From positions 62,001 to 126,000 of the forward strand of contig CANQHA010000001.1 in assembly GCA_947623585.1 (NCBI GenBank): a DNA stretch of 64,000 nt, given 5' to 3'. Below, in pieces: positions 35,914 to 43,359 of the stretch (its first letter is position 1; each line of letters opens with the position of its first letter). This stretch comes from an uncultured Clostridia bacterium. GTDB taxonomy: Bacteria > Bacillota > Clostridia > Oscillospirales > Ruminococcaceae. Position numbers and translations under genes: made by a program. The notes under the pieces were generated by a model that saw only the letters and a program-made list of their open reading frames with translations, searched no databases and was not told the DNA's origin.

Positions 35914-38532
35914 TCAAATGCTTCTGATTATGTCCTCGACAAGCTCGCGAAGCTCTTCGTCGGAAAGCTCGTCGATATTCGTTTTTCTGAGCCTGTTTAA
36001 GGCCTCGTTTTCGCTTATGCCCTCAAAGGATATCTGGTCGGGCTGAGCGCTTTTAACTTGATCTGCCTGAGCGGGCTTTTGCTCGAGGGTATCAAGGATA
36101 GCCCTTGCGCGGTTTATCAGCTTTTGCGGAAGCCCCGCCAGCTTGGCGACCTCGATGCCGTAGCTTTCGTCAACTCCCCCGCGGACTATCTTTCGCAAAA
36201 ACCTTACGCCGTCGGGGCGGCGCTTGACGGCTACGCTGTAATTCAAAACGCCGTCAACCTCGCCCTCGAGTGCGATGAGCTCATGATAATGCGTAGCAAA
36301 AAGGGTCTTGCAGCCGATCAGCTTAGGGTCGGCGATATATTCGGCGACCGAGCGCGCAATGCTTATGCCGTCAAAGGTCGAGGTGCCGCGCCCGACCTCG
36401 TCGAGAATAACGAGGCTGTTTTTAGTCGCGTGCTTTACTATGTCGGCGACCTCGGCCATTTCGACCATGAAGGTGGACTGGCCGGCCGTGAGATCGTCGG
36501 AGGCTCCGACGCGGGTGAAAATTTGATCTACGACGGAAATTTTTGCATAATCTGCGGGAACGAACGAGCCTATCTGCGCCATTAAAACGATGAGCGCGAC
36601 CTGACGCATATAGGTGGATTTTCCCGACATATTCGGACCGGTGATTATCGACATTCTGTTGCCGCCGAGATCGAGATAGGTGTCGTTCGGGACGAAAACC
36701 TCGTCTTTGAGGGTGAGCTCGACGACGGGGTGCCGCCCGTTTTTGATGTTGATTATGCCGTCGATAGCTATTTCGGGCTTGGTGTAGCCGTTTGAAAGCG
36801 CGACGTTTGCAAACGAGCATAAAACATCGACCGTGGCTATGGCGACCGCAGTGCGCTGGACCTCCTCCAAGCGTTCGGCGCAAAAATCTCTCACCTCGGC
36901 GAAAAGCTCGGCTTCAAGAGAAGATATCTTTTCGGACGCGCCGAGTATCATCTCCTCGGTGTTTTTTAACTGCTCGGTGACGAAGCGCTCGCAGTTTGCA
37001 AGCGTTTGCTTTCTTATGTAATCCTTCGGTATCAGATCGTAAAACGACCGAGTGACCTCAATGTAATATCCGAAAACGCGGTTATAGCCGACCTTCAGGT
37101 TGCGGATACCGGTCCTCTCACGCTCGCTCTCAACGATTTGCTGAATGATACCCTCGCCGTTGTTTCTTATCTCTCTCAGCTTGTCGAGCTCGTCGCTGAA
37201 ACCGTCGCGGATAACTCCGCCCTCTTTATATGTCGCGGGGGGCTCGTCCGAGACGGCGCGCCCGATGAGATCGGCTATCTCTCCGAGCGGCGATATCTGA
37301 GAATTAAGCTCTTCAAGAAGCGGAGCTTTGAAGTTTTCAAGGCGGCTTTTTATCTCGGGCAGCTTCTGCGCGGTCGCCGCAAGGGCGTTAAGATCGTTTG
37401 GCGACGCGGTTTTATACATTACCCTCGTCATAAGGCGCTCGAGGTCGTATACCCCGCCGAGCGAATCGGTTATGAAGCCGAGCTCGGCGCCGTTTTTTAA
37501 GAGCTGCTCAACGGCGTCGAGCCGGCGGATTATGCGATAAGGGCTTAAAAGCGGCTGCTCGATGAACGAACGGAGCATACGCCTGCCCATTGAGGTCTTG
37601 GTTTTGTCAAGCACCCAAAGAAGCGAGCCGCGCTTTTCGCCGCCGCGCATGGTCTTTGTTATCTCAAGATTGGTGCGGGCGGTATAGCCGAGGTTCATCA
37701 CCTGCTCGCCGTCGTGAAGCTCTATTTTTGAAAATCTGCCGACGCCTACTCGCTGAGTGTCGCAGATATATCCGCAGAGGGCGGCGACTGCGCAAAGGGC
37801 GGGGTCGTCCTCGGAGACGCCGACGCTTTCGATATTTTCGGCGGAAAACTGCTTTAAGATATCCTCGTGACGATAAAGCGGGTCGAATTCCTTCTCGGCT
37901 AAAACGCTCAGGCTCGCTTTTAATTTGCCGGCGATAAAATCGTTGACGGCGGCGAGCGTTTTGAAGCCCGGCTGACAGATAATCTCGGACGGGCTGAACC
38001 TTGAAAGACAGTTTATGATCTCCTGCTCGCGGTCTTTTCCCGAAATTCTGAAAAGATGCGCCGAGCCCGTTGACATATCGGCCATGCAGATATAAGCGCT
38101 CGCCCCCGAGAGGTAAACGGCGCAAAGCCAGTTGTTTGAGCCTTCGTCGAGCATCGAGCTGTCGGTAAGAGTGCCGGGCGTGACTATCTTTACGATGTCG
38201 CGCTTGACTATTCCCTTTGCGGTCGCGGGATCCTCCATCTGTTCGCAGATGACGACGTTGTAGCCGGTTTCGATCAGCTTTTTGATATAGATGTCGCACG
38301 CGTGAAAAGGCACGCCGCACATCGGCGCGCGCTCGTCGAGCCCGCAGTCTTTTCCGGTCAGGGTGAGGTCTAATACCTTTGAGGCGACAAGCGCGTCGTC
38401 AAAGAACATCTCATAAAAATCGCCGAGACGGAAAAAAACTATCTTATCCTGATTCTTGAGCTTGAAATCGACATACTGCCTCATGCCCTGTGAAAGGCGG
38501 TCGATATCAATATCTTTCAGCAAAAGCGCCAA
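35914..38532 (-). CDS. mutS: DNA mismatch repair protein MutS
   Basis: 872 residues. Mismatch-recognition motif VFFRLGDFYEMFFDDA (Phe-x-Glu reads FYE), connector, lever and clamp domains, then the ATPase with GPNMSGKSTYMRQ, VILDEVGRGTSTFDG and ATHYHEL, and a short helix-turn-helix tail. It binds mismatches and recruits MutL. The frame also starts at GTG 38541, but GGAGTGA lies 5 bases before TTG 38532, so that start is preferred. It follows ricA in the Bacillus-like ymcA...mutS-mutL order. Confidence 0.96.
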   Translation of the reverse strand: MALLLKDIDIDRLSQGMRQYVDFKLKNQDKIVFFRLGDFYEMFFDDALVASKVLDLTLTGKDCGLDERAPMCGVPFHACDIYIKKLIETGYNVVICEQMEDPATAKGIVKRDIVKIVTPGTLTDSSMLDEGSNNWLCAVYLSGASAYICMADMSTGSAHLFRISGKDREQEIINCLSRFSPSEIICQPGFKTLAAVNDFIAGKLKASLSVLAEKEFDPLYRHEDILKQFSAENIESVGVSEDDPALCAVAALCGYICDTQRVGVGRFSKIELHDGEQVMNLGYTARTNLEITKTMRGGEKRGSLLWVLDKTKTSMGRRMLRSFIEQPLLSPYRIIRRLDAVEQLLKNGAELGFITDSLGGVYDLERLMTRVMYKTASPNDLNALAATAQKLPEIKSRLENFKAPLLEELNSQISPLGEIADLIGRAVSDEPPATYKEGGVIRDGFSDELDKLREIRNNGEGIIQQIVESERERTGIRNLKVGYNRVFGYYIEVTRSFYDLIPKDYIRKQTLANCERFVTEQLKNTEEMILGASEKISSLEAELFAEVRDFCAERLEEVQRTAVAIATVDVLCSFANVALSNGYTKPEIAIDGIINIKNGRHPVVELTLKDEVFVPNDTYLDLGGNRMSIITGPNMSGKSTYMRQVALIVLMAQIGSFVPADYAKISVVDQIFTRVGASDDLTAGQSTFMVEMAEVADIVKHATKNSLVILDEVGRGTSTFDGISIARSVAEYIADPKLIGCKTLFATHYHELIALEGEVDGVLNYSVAVKRRPDGVRFLRKIVRGGVDESYGIEVAKLAGLPQKLINRARAILDTLEQKPAQADQVKSAQPDQISFEGISENEALNRLRKTNIDELSDEELRELVEDIIRSI

Positions 38533-38557
38533 TTCGCTCACTCCGTATCGTTAAAAT

Positions 38558-38959
38558 TCAGTGGCAGCCGCCGCAGGTGGCGCAGCTTCCGGTGCAGTTT
38601 GACGGCTCGCAGGTGGCGGGGTCTTCGCCGTTTGCGCAAAGCTGAAGGATTCCGTTTATCCTTATCATCAGGTCGTCAAACTCGGCTTTGGCGTCGTTAT
38701 ATTCCGCCATGTTCGGGTTCTCCATAATTTTTCCGTAGATATCGCGGATCTTAAGATTCATCTCGGAAATCTTGTCCTGATCCTTATCCTGCTTAGACAT
38801 TTCGCGGTTGAGCTGCATTCTGCCCATGTTGAACTCGCCGATGAGCTGCTGAAGCTCTTCGTCGGCGTCGTTTTTTGACCTCGCGCTGAGATATTTGCAA
38901 TATCTCGGGTCGGCCTGAATCGCTTTGCCAAGCTCTCTTGTGATCTCGATAACGTCCAT
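38558..38959 (-). CDS. ricA: RicA/YmcA-type YlbF-family protein with Cys-rich tail
   Basis: 133 residues, mostly helical, YlbF/YmcA family (DVIEITRELGKAIQADPRY; QLIGEFNMGRMQLNREM). The last 26 residues hold six cysteines (108, 117, 122, 126, 129, 132). In B. subtilis RicA, RicF and RicT bind Fe-S clusters and help RNase Y process mRNAs; placement next to mutS matches ymcA. ATG 38959 has AAAGGAAA upstream and a promoter about 50 bp away. YlbF is an alternative family name. Confidence 0.75.
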   Translation of the reverse strand: MDVIEITRELGKAIQADPRYCKYLSARSKNDADEELQQLIGEFNMGRMQLNREMSKQDKDQDKISEMNLKIRDIYGKIMENPNMAEYNDAKAEFDDLMIRINGILQLCANGEDPATCEPSNCTGSCATCGGCH

Positions 38960-39011
38960 CTGAACATTTCCTTTCTTTATATCGCCGATGATACGGCGGA
39001 TTTTATTAACT

Positions 39012-39039
39012 GTTATATTGCCGAGCGGGAGCGGGTCAA
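39012..39039 (-). promoter_or_regulatory. putative sigma-A promoter of the ricA-mutS-mutL-miaA unit
   Basis: Read on the minus strand, TTGACC (39034-39039) and TATAAC (39012-39017) have a 16-bp spacer. It lies directly after the lipoprotein stop, about 53 bp before the ricA start. Confidence 0.55.
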
Positions 39040-39051
39040 GTATGCCGGCGG

Positions 39052-39642
39052 TCAATAGTCAACTTCTCGGCCGTCCTCGGTCAGTTTATCTATTCTCCAG
39101 TCGTCGTTCTCGTTTTTGAAAACGATTTCAAACGAAACATCGCCCGAATCATAAGTCACCGATGTTTTTACAAGTATTTCGGTATCGCTAACCCTGCTTG
39201 CGCTTTCAAAAGGCAGGTTGAACGGCTGATACACTATGTCGCCCGCTTCGTAATAAAGCGCACCGTCAATTTCTTTGAACGTGCCGCCCTCGCCGAAAAG
39301 CTCCGAAGATAAAGCTGCGCATTTTTGCTCGGTATAGACCCTCTTTAAAACGGCGTTGATCTCGTCGGCGGTGTCATATTCATCAACAAGCGGGATATAC
39401 CAGTCGCCGTCGAGCACAAGAAGATTGCCGTTTTTGTCTACGCCGTCGGAATAATCAACGGGCTTGCACATCTGATATGTGAGAATAGACACGGCGGTGT
39501 TGAAATCGGCTTCAAGACCGTCAAAAATCTCGTTTGAAAGGGCCGCGACGTCCTCGCTGTCTGCTTCTTTGCCGCAGCTTACAAATATTACCATAGTAAA
39601 AAGACAGATTGCCGCGACAGCGATTGATAAAAATTTTTTCAT
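39052..39642 (-). CDS. predicted lipoprotein of unknown function
   Basis: 196 residues. A lipoprotein signal peptide is clear: MKKF, a hydrophobic core and a lipobox ending FVSC with Cys23. The mature part is acidic with no motif I recognise; the final ~50 residues (TSVTYDSGDVSFEIVFKNENDDWRID) resemble the beta-sheet end of NTF2-like or DUF4878-type lipoproteins. It should be lipidated and cut by LspA and face outside. ATG 39642 has AAGGAG 9 bases upstream, part of a duplicated ribosome-site repeat. It has its own promoter. Confidence 0.7.
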   Translation of the reverse strand: MKKFLSIAVAAICLFTMVIFVSCGKEADSEDVAALSNEIFDGLEADFNTAVSILTYQMCKPVDYSDGVDKNGNLLVLDGDWYIPLVDEYDTADEINAVLKRVYTEQKCAALSSELFGEGGTFKEIDGALYYEAGDIVYQPFNLPFESASRVSDTEILVKTSVTYDSGDVSFEIVFKNENDDWRIDKLTEDGREVDY

Positions 39643-39647
39643 ATATA

Positions 39648-39675
39648 ACACTCCTTTATTCACACTCCTTTATTC
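39648..39675 (-). repeat. 14-bp tandem duplication containing the ribosome binding site
   Basis: The unit GAATAAAGGAGTGT occurs twice head to tail (39648-39661 and 39662-39675), so the lipoprotein mRNA carries two AAGGAG sites 14 bases apart. The second one is correctly spaced to ATG 39642. The first lies before GTG 39663 only by overlap. Confidence 0.85.
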
Positions 39676-39699
39676 ATCTGCATTGCCAATCGACTTAAA

Positions 39700-39712
39700 T
39701 GCCAACTTGGCA
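39700..39712. promoter_or_regulatory. palindrome TGCCAA-C-TTGGCA, possible operator
   Basis: A perfect 6-bp inverted repeat around one base, with partial outer pairing (GACTT...AAGTC). It lies about 20 bp downstream of the -10 box of the lipoprotein promoter, inside the predicted leader. A regulator site is inference. Confidence 0.4.
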
Positions 39713-39730
39713 AAGTCATTATATGGACAC

Positions 39731-39759
39731 ATTATACCACAACTTGTTGAAAAATTCAA
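39731..39759 (-). promoter_or_regulatory. sigma-A promoter of the lipoprotein gene
   Basis: Read on the minus strand, TTGAAT (39754-39759) and a perfect TATAAT (39731-39736) have a 17-bp spacer. Confidence 0.75.
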
Positions 39760-39817
39760 TAGCTATTTTTCTAAATATTGCGGAAAAGACAGATTTTTCT
39801 TCGGAAAAATAAAAATG

Positions 39818-39846
39818 TTGAAAAATTCGGGAATATGTGCTATAAT
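39818..39846 (+). promoter_or_regulatory. sigma-A promoter of dnaD-dnaC
   Basis: TTGAAA (39818-39823) and a perfect TATAAT (39841-39846) have a 17-bp spacer. The leader to TTG 39876 would be only about 20 bases. It is divergent from the lipoprotein promoter, 59 bp away. Confidence 0.8.
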
Positions 39847-39875
39847 TTTTACAGTTTTATTCGGTGGTGATCGTT

Positions 39876-40826
39876 TTGGCTTATTCGTTGAATCAGTCGT
39901 TGTGGAAAAGGTTCTTTTCTGCGCCCTGCGCGCTTGTTGACAACTATCTTAAACTTGCGGACGGACCCGCGCTGAAGCTGTTTTTATATCTTCTTTCGTG
40001 CGAGGGCAGCCCCGACGACGAAAAGATCATCGCGGCGACGGGACTTAGCGCCGAACAGCTTGAAGAAGCGGCGATGTTTTGGAGGCAGCTCGGGGTGATG
40101 ACTGATTCGGGTCAAGAAGCGCCCTTGCAGCTTGCCGAGAAGCCCACGCTCCCCTCGCCCGAGCAGCCGAGCGGCGAAACCCCGAAAAAGGTTTTGCATT
40201 CGCGGTTTTCGCCGAAGGATATCGCCGATATGCTCGGGACCGATTCGGACTTAAAGGAGCTTTTTACCGAGGCCGAAAGCACCCTCGGGCGGACCCTTAA
40301 GCATGCGGATTTTGAGACGTTGATAAGCCTTCGGGATTATTACGGATTCTCGGAGCAGGCGATTGTTTTGTTACTCTCGCACTGCGCAGACCTTGAAAAG
40401 ACCTCGGCGAAATATTACGAGACCGTCGCGAAATCGCTTTTTGAAAGCGGGAACACCGATTTTCACTCTATTGAGGCGGAGTTTGAGCGGCTGCGTGAGC
40501 AAAACAGCTTTGAATCGAGGATCAAGCGGGATTTCGGGCTGAATGTAAAGCTGTCGAAAAGGCAGTCGAGCTACATAGCTTCGTGGAAAGAAATGGGCTT
40601 TGGCGAGGAAATGATTTCGCTTGCGCGGGAAAAATGCCTCGATTCGACAAACGGACTGGCTTTTGCATACATCGACAAAATTTTAAAATCGTGGCACGAA
40701 AAAGGCTACTTTACGCCCGAAGCCGCCGAGACCGACGTTAAACCCCAAAAACAGACCGACGGCGGATTCGATTGGGATGAATTTGACAAATTTACTCTCG
40801 GGCTTACCGAAAAGGAGAAAAAATGA
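39876..40826 (+). CDS. dnaD: DnaD-domain replication protein
   Basis: 316 residues: an N-terminal winged-helix-like DnaD/DnaB region (about 1-75, NYLKLADGPALKLFLYLLS), a variable Pro-rich linker, two C-terminal DnaB_2 domains (about 110-180 and 190-265) and an acidic tail. DnaD-family proteins work in primosome assembly. TTG 39876 is chosen because GGTGGTGA lies 5 bases upstream; GTG 39864 is inside that site. Its stop overlaps the helicase-loader gene by 4 bp. Confidence 0.8.
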   Translation: MAYSLNQSLWKRFFSAPCALVDNYLKLADGPALKLFLYLLSCEGSPDDEKIIAATGLSAEQLEEAAMFWRQLGVMTDSGQEAPLQLAEKPTLPSPEQPSGETPKKVLHSRFSPKDIADMLGTDSDLKELFTEAESTLGRTLKHADFETLISLRDYYGFSEQAIVLLLSHCADLEKTSAKYYETVAKSLFESGNTDFHSIEAEFERLREQNSFESRIKRDFGLNVKLSKRQSSYIASWKEMGFGEEMISLAREKCLDSTNGLAFAYIDKILKSWHEKGYFTPEAAETDVKPQKQTDGGFDWDEFDKFTLGLTEKEKK

Positions 40827-41815
40827 ACTATTCAAACGAGGTCGTCGAGCTTGCATATTCGGAGCTCGATAAAAGACGCGAAACCGCTTCGGCGCTGCAT
40901 AAGGCGCGTATCGACGAGATAAGGGTCAAGCGGCCCGATATCTTCGGCGTTTACGGCGACATTATTTCGACAAAGGACAGGCTTTCCGACGTTATCCTCT
41001 CGGGCAGGGCGAATTTCAAAGAGGAGATCGAAAAAATTCGCTCGGAAAACCTTTCAAATCAAAAAAAGCTGCGCCGGCTTCTTAAAAGCGCGTCGCTGCC
41101 GGAGGATTACCTCGAAATCCCCTATACCTGCCCGCTCTGCCGCGATTCGGGAGTATATAACGGCAACCGCTGCGAATGCGTGAGCGCGCTGCTCGACAAA
41201 TTTGCCATCAAAAAGCTGAACGAACAGTGCAAGATCAAGCTGGCGAGCTTTGCGGAGTTCGACCTCGGATTTTACCCCGAAAAATATGAGCACCGCTCGG
41301 TCACCCTTAACGCACGCGAAAAAATGGAGGAAAACCTAAGATACTGCATTGAATACGCCAAGAATTTCAGCGAAAATTCTCCGAGCCTGTTTTTTTACGG
41401 AGGGGTCGGGACAGGTAAGACCTTCCTTTCGGGCTGCATAGCAAGGGAGCTTCTCGGAAAGGGAGTGAACGTTGCGTTCGATTCGCTGCAAAACTATTTA
41501 AGAGATATCGAAAACGAATACTTCGGCAGGGCCGAGGGTGCTACGCTTGAAACGCTTCTCGGCGCGGACCTCGTTATTTTGGACGACCTCGGAAGCGAAT
41601 TCAAGTCGAATTTCTATTCGTCGGTCATCTATAACATCATAAATTCACGCCTGAACGAGGGGAAGCCGACGATCGTCAGCTCAAATCTCAGCTTTGAGGA
41701 TTTCTCGAAAAGCTATGACCCGAGGATAATTTCAAGGGTGAACGGAATGTTCAAAACGATAAGATTTATCGGCGACGACATCAGACAGATAAAACGCAGA
41801 AAGGGAATTGAATAA
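40823..41815 (+). CDS. dnaC: DnaC/DnaI-type helicase loader ATPase
   Basis: 330 residues. The N-terminal part contains a zinc-ribbon-like cysteine cluster (CPLCRDSGVYNGNRCEC, about residues 103-119), as in DnaI. The C-terminal AAA+ domain has Walker A GGVGTGKTF and Walker B LVILDDLGSE, with a sensor region ISRVNGMFKTIRF. It probably loads the replicative helicase together with DnaD. The ATG overlaps the dnaD stop (ATGA), so the two are coupled. The helicase is not in the window. Confidence 0.87.
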   Translation: MNYSNEVVELAYSELDKRRETASALHKARIDEIRVKRPDIFGVYGDIISTKDRLSDVILSGRANFKEEIEKIRSENLSNQKKLRRLLKSASLPEDYLEIPYTCPLCRDSGVYNGNRCECVSALLDKFAIKKLNEQCKIKLASFAEFDLGFYPEKYEHRSVTLNAREKMEENLRYCIEYAKNFSENSPSLFFYGGVGTGKTFLSGCIARELLGKGVNVAFDSLQNYLRDIENEYFGRAEGATLETLLGADLVILDDLGSEFKSNFYSSVIYNIINSRLNEGKPTIVSSNLSFEDFSKSYDPRIISRVNGMFKTIRFIGDDIRQIKRRKGIE

Positions 41816-41892
41816 AAGGCTCTGCCGCAACAAAGGTTTAACTTTCGAAAAAAAATATTGACTGGTAAGTTCGGACGATAGGAGTTGAAAAT

Positions 41893-42150
41893 ATGAAAAA
41901 AATAAAGATAGTTTTTATGGCGCTGTTTATTGTTTCTTTGTTTGCGTCAATAGACCTCGGCTTCAATTTTCTGTGGGCTCTTATTCCGGACATGAACGAC
42001 GGAATTACCGTTCGCACATTTATCAACTTCTTTGGCGACAGCCTGTGGTCTTGTGAACGATTCTTGTCAGCCTTTGAAATCAGTGCATGGATCACATTCG
42101 GGCTGCTTATCGTTAACGTTGTGCTTTCATTTGTGAGAAAGAAGGATTAA
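41893..42150 (+). CDS. small two-helix membrane protein of unknown function
   Basis: 85 residues with two hydrophobic helices (about 5-30 and 62-81) joined by a ~30-residue loop (PDMNDGITVRTFINFFGDSLWSCERF), ending in RKKD. I do not recognise a family. GGAG lies 8 bases before ATG 41893, a good site, and a strong terminator follows at 42210. It is more A/T-rich than its neighbours. No clear promoter was found in the 77 bp after dnaC, so it may depend on read-through. Confidence 0.55.
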   Translation: MKKIKIVFMALFIVSLFASIDLGFNFLWALIPDMNDGITVRTFINFFGDSLWSCERFLSAFEISAWITFGLLIVNVVLSFVRKKD

Positions 42151-42209
42151 GGCGTTAAAAACACAAAAGCGAATCGGAAAAGTATTATTGCGGCATAGGT
42201 AAAAAATAA

Positions 42210-42235
42210 ACGGCGGAGAATATCCGCCGTTTTTT
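42210..42235. terminator. bidirectional terminator between the small membrane protein and tRNA-His
   Basis: The stem ACGGCGGA/TCCGCCGT with a GAATA loop is followed by TTTTTT on the plus strand and by TTTATTTTTT on the minus strand. It ends the dnaD-side unit and the tRNA-His transcript. Confidence 0.88.
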
Positions 42236-42237
42236 GG

Positions 42238-42315
42238 TGGGGTGGATAGTCGGACTCGAACCGACGATCTTCAGAACCACAATCTGACGCGTTAACCAAC
42301 TACGCTATATCCACC
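42238..42315 (-). tRNA. tRNA-His (anticodon GTG)
   Basis: A complete minus-strand cloverleaf: acceptor GTGGATA/TATCCAC with the extra 5' G (position -1) typical of tRNA-His, anticodon loop TTGTGGT (GTG at 42278-42280), T loop GGTTCGAGTCC, encoded CCA. It has its own promoter. Confidence 0.96.
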
Positions 42316-42346
42316 GTATTCGCCGCCCGACCGGACAGCGAAGTTG

Positions 42347-42375
42347 ATTATATCATAACGTGAAACAAAAATCAA
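42347..42375 (-). promoter_or_regulatory. sigma-A promoter of tRNA-His
   Basis: Read on the minus strand, TTGATT (42370-42375) and a perfect TATAAT (42347-42352) have a 17-bp spacer, 32 bp before the tRNA and 19 bp after the manA stop. Confidence 0.8.
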
Positions 42376-42393
42376 TACTTTTCGCAAAATTTT

Positions 42394-43347
42394 TTAGACC
42401 CTGCTCAGAAGAAGCTCCCCTGCTCCCGAAAAAACGGTTTTTATGCCGGCGGGAATAAACAGGCTCGAACCCTTTTTCAAATCGGCCTCTCCGCCGCTCC
42501 AGCGCGCCTTAGCCTCGCCCGATAAGACTACCGCAGAAACGAAGCCGTCGTGTTCGACCGTGAATTCGCCGTCGAGCTTCAGGGCTTCGGCGGTGAAAAG
42601 ACGGCACTCGGCCAAAAGCCTGACCTCGGAGCTTCCGCATTTTTGAACGCTTCCGACCGCTCCGTAAGGCATAGTCGGCGGCTCGGTTTTTGTGACGTCG
42701 AGCGCCTTTTCGATGTGAAGCGCCCTCGGCTTGCCGTCGGCTCCGAGACGGCCGTAATCGGATACGCGATAGGTGGTGTTGGAGTTTTGCTGCACCTCGG
42801 CGATGAGTATTCCCTTGCCGATGGCGTGAAGAGTTCCGGCGGGAATGAAGAAAACGTCGCCTTTTTTGACCGGCACGAAGTTGCATATCTCCTCGATGGT
42901 GTTATCTCTGATGCGGCGCTCGAATTCGGCGCGGTCGGTCTTTTTGTTTAAGCCGTAGATGAGCTGCGCGCCCGGCTCGCAGTCAACGACGTACCACATC
43001 TCGGTCTTGCCGAATTCGCCCTCGACGCGCATGGCGTATTCGTCGTCGGGGTGGACCTGCAAGGAAAGCCTGTCGTTGGCGTCGATCAGCTTTATAAGCA
43101 GCGGAAAATAGGGGAATTCGGCGGCTCTCTCGCCGAGGGCGCTATCGCCCCAAATTTTCAGCGCCTCGGAAAGAGTTCTCCCGGAAAGCTCGCCGTTTTC
43201 AATGACGCACTCGCCGTCTTTATGGCAGGAAAGCACCCAAGCCTCGGAGACCTTTTTAAGGTCGGTCTCAAATCCGTATTCGGTTTTAAGCCGCGTTCCT
43301 CCCCAGATGTAATCCTTGAGAGGAGCTTTTAACAAAACGGGATACAT
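42394..43347 (-). CDS. manA: mannose-6-phosphate isomerase, class I
   Basis: 317 residues, short class I form. Zinc-site motifs are present: QVHPDDEYA, EMWYVVD and the catalytic GTLHAIGKGILIAEVQQNSNTTYRVSDYGR. It interconverts mannose-6-phosphate and fructose-6-phosphate. It is the last gene of the long asp23-to-manA series, 12 bp after the U32 peptidase gene; no obvious terminator lies between it and tRNA-His. Confidence 0.93.
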   Translation of the reverse strand: MYPVLLKAPLKDYIWGGTRLKTEYGFETDLKKVSEAWVLSCHKDGECVIENGELSGRTLSEALKIWGDSALGERAAEFPYFPLLIKLIDANDRLSLQVHPDDEYAMRVEGEFGKTEMWYVVDCEPGAQLIYGLNKKTDRAEFERRIRDNTIEEICNFVPVKKGDVFFIPAGTLHAIGKGILIAEVQQNSNTTYRVSDYGRLGADGKPRALHIEKALDVTKTEPPTMPYGAVGSVQKCGSSEVRLLAECRLFTAEALKLDGEFTVEHDGFVSAVVLSGEAKARWSGGEADLKKGSSLFIPAGIKTVFSGAGELLLSRV

Positions 43348-43359
43348 ATCGGTTCTCCT

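Noticed and set aside
41838-42095. An 85-codon minus-strand frame opposite the small membrane protein
   Set aside because: It lacks a ribosome site and is a mixed-charge sequence, while the plus frame has GGAG at good spacing and two hydrophobic helices.
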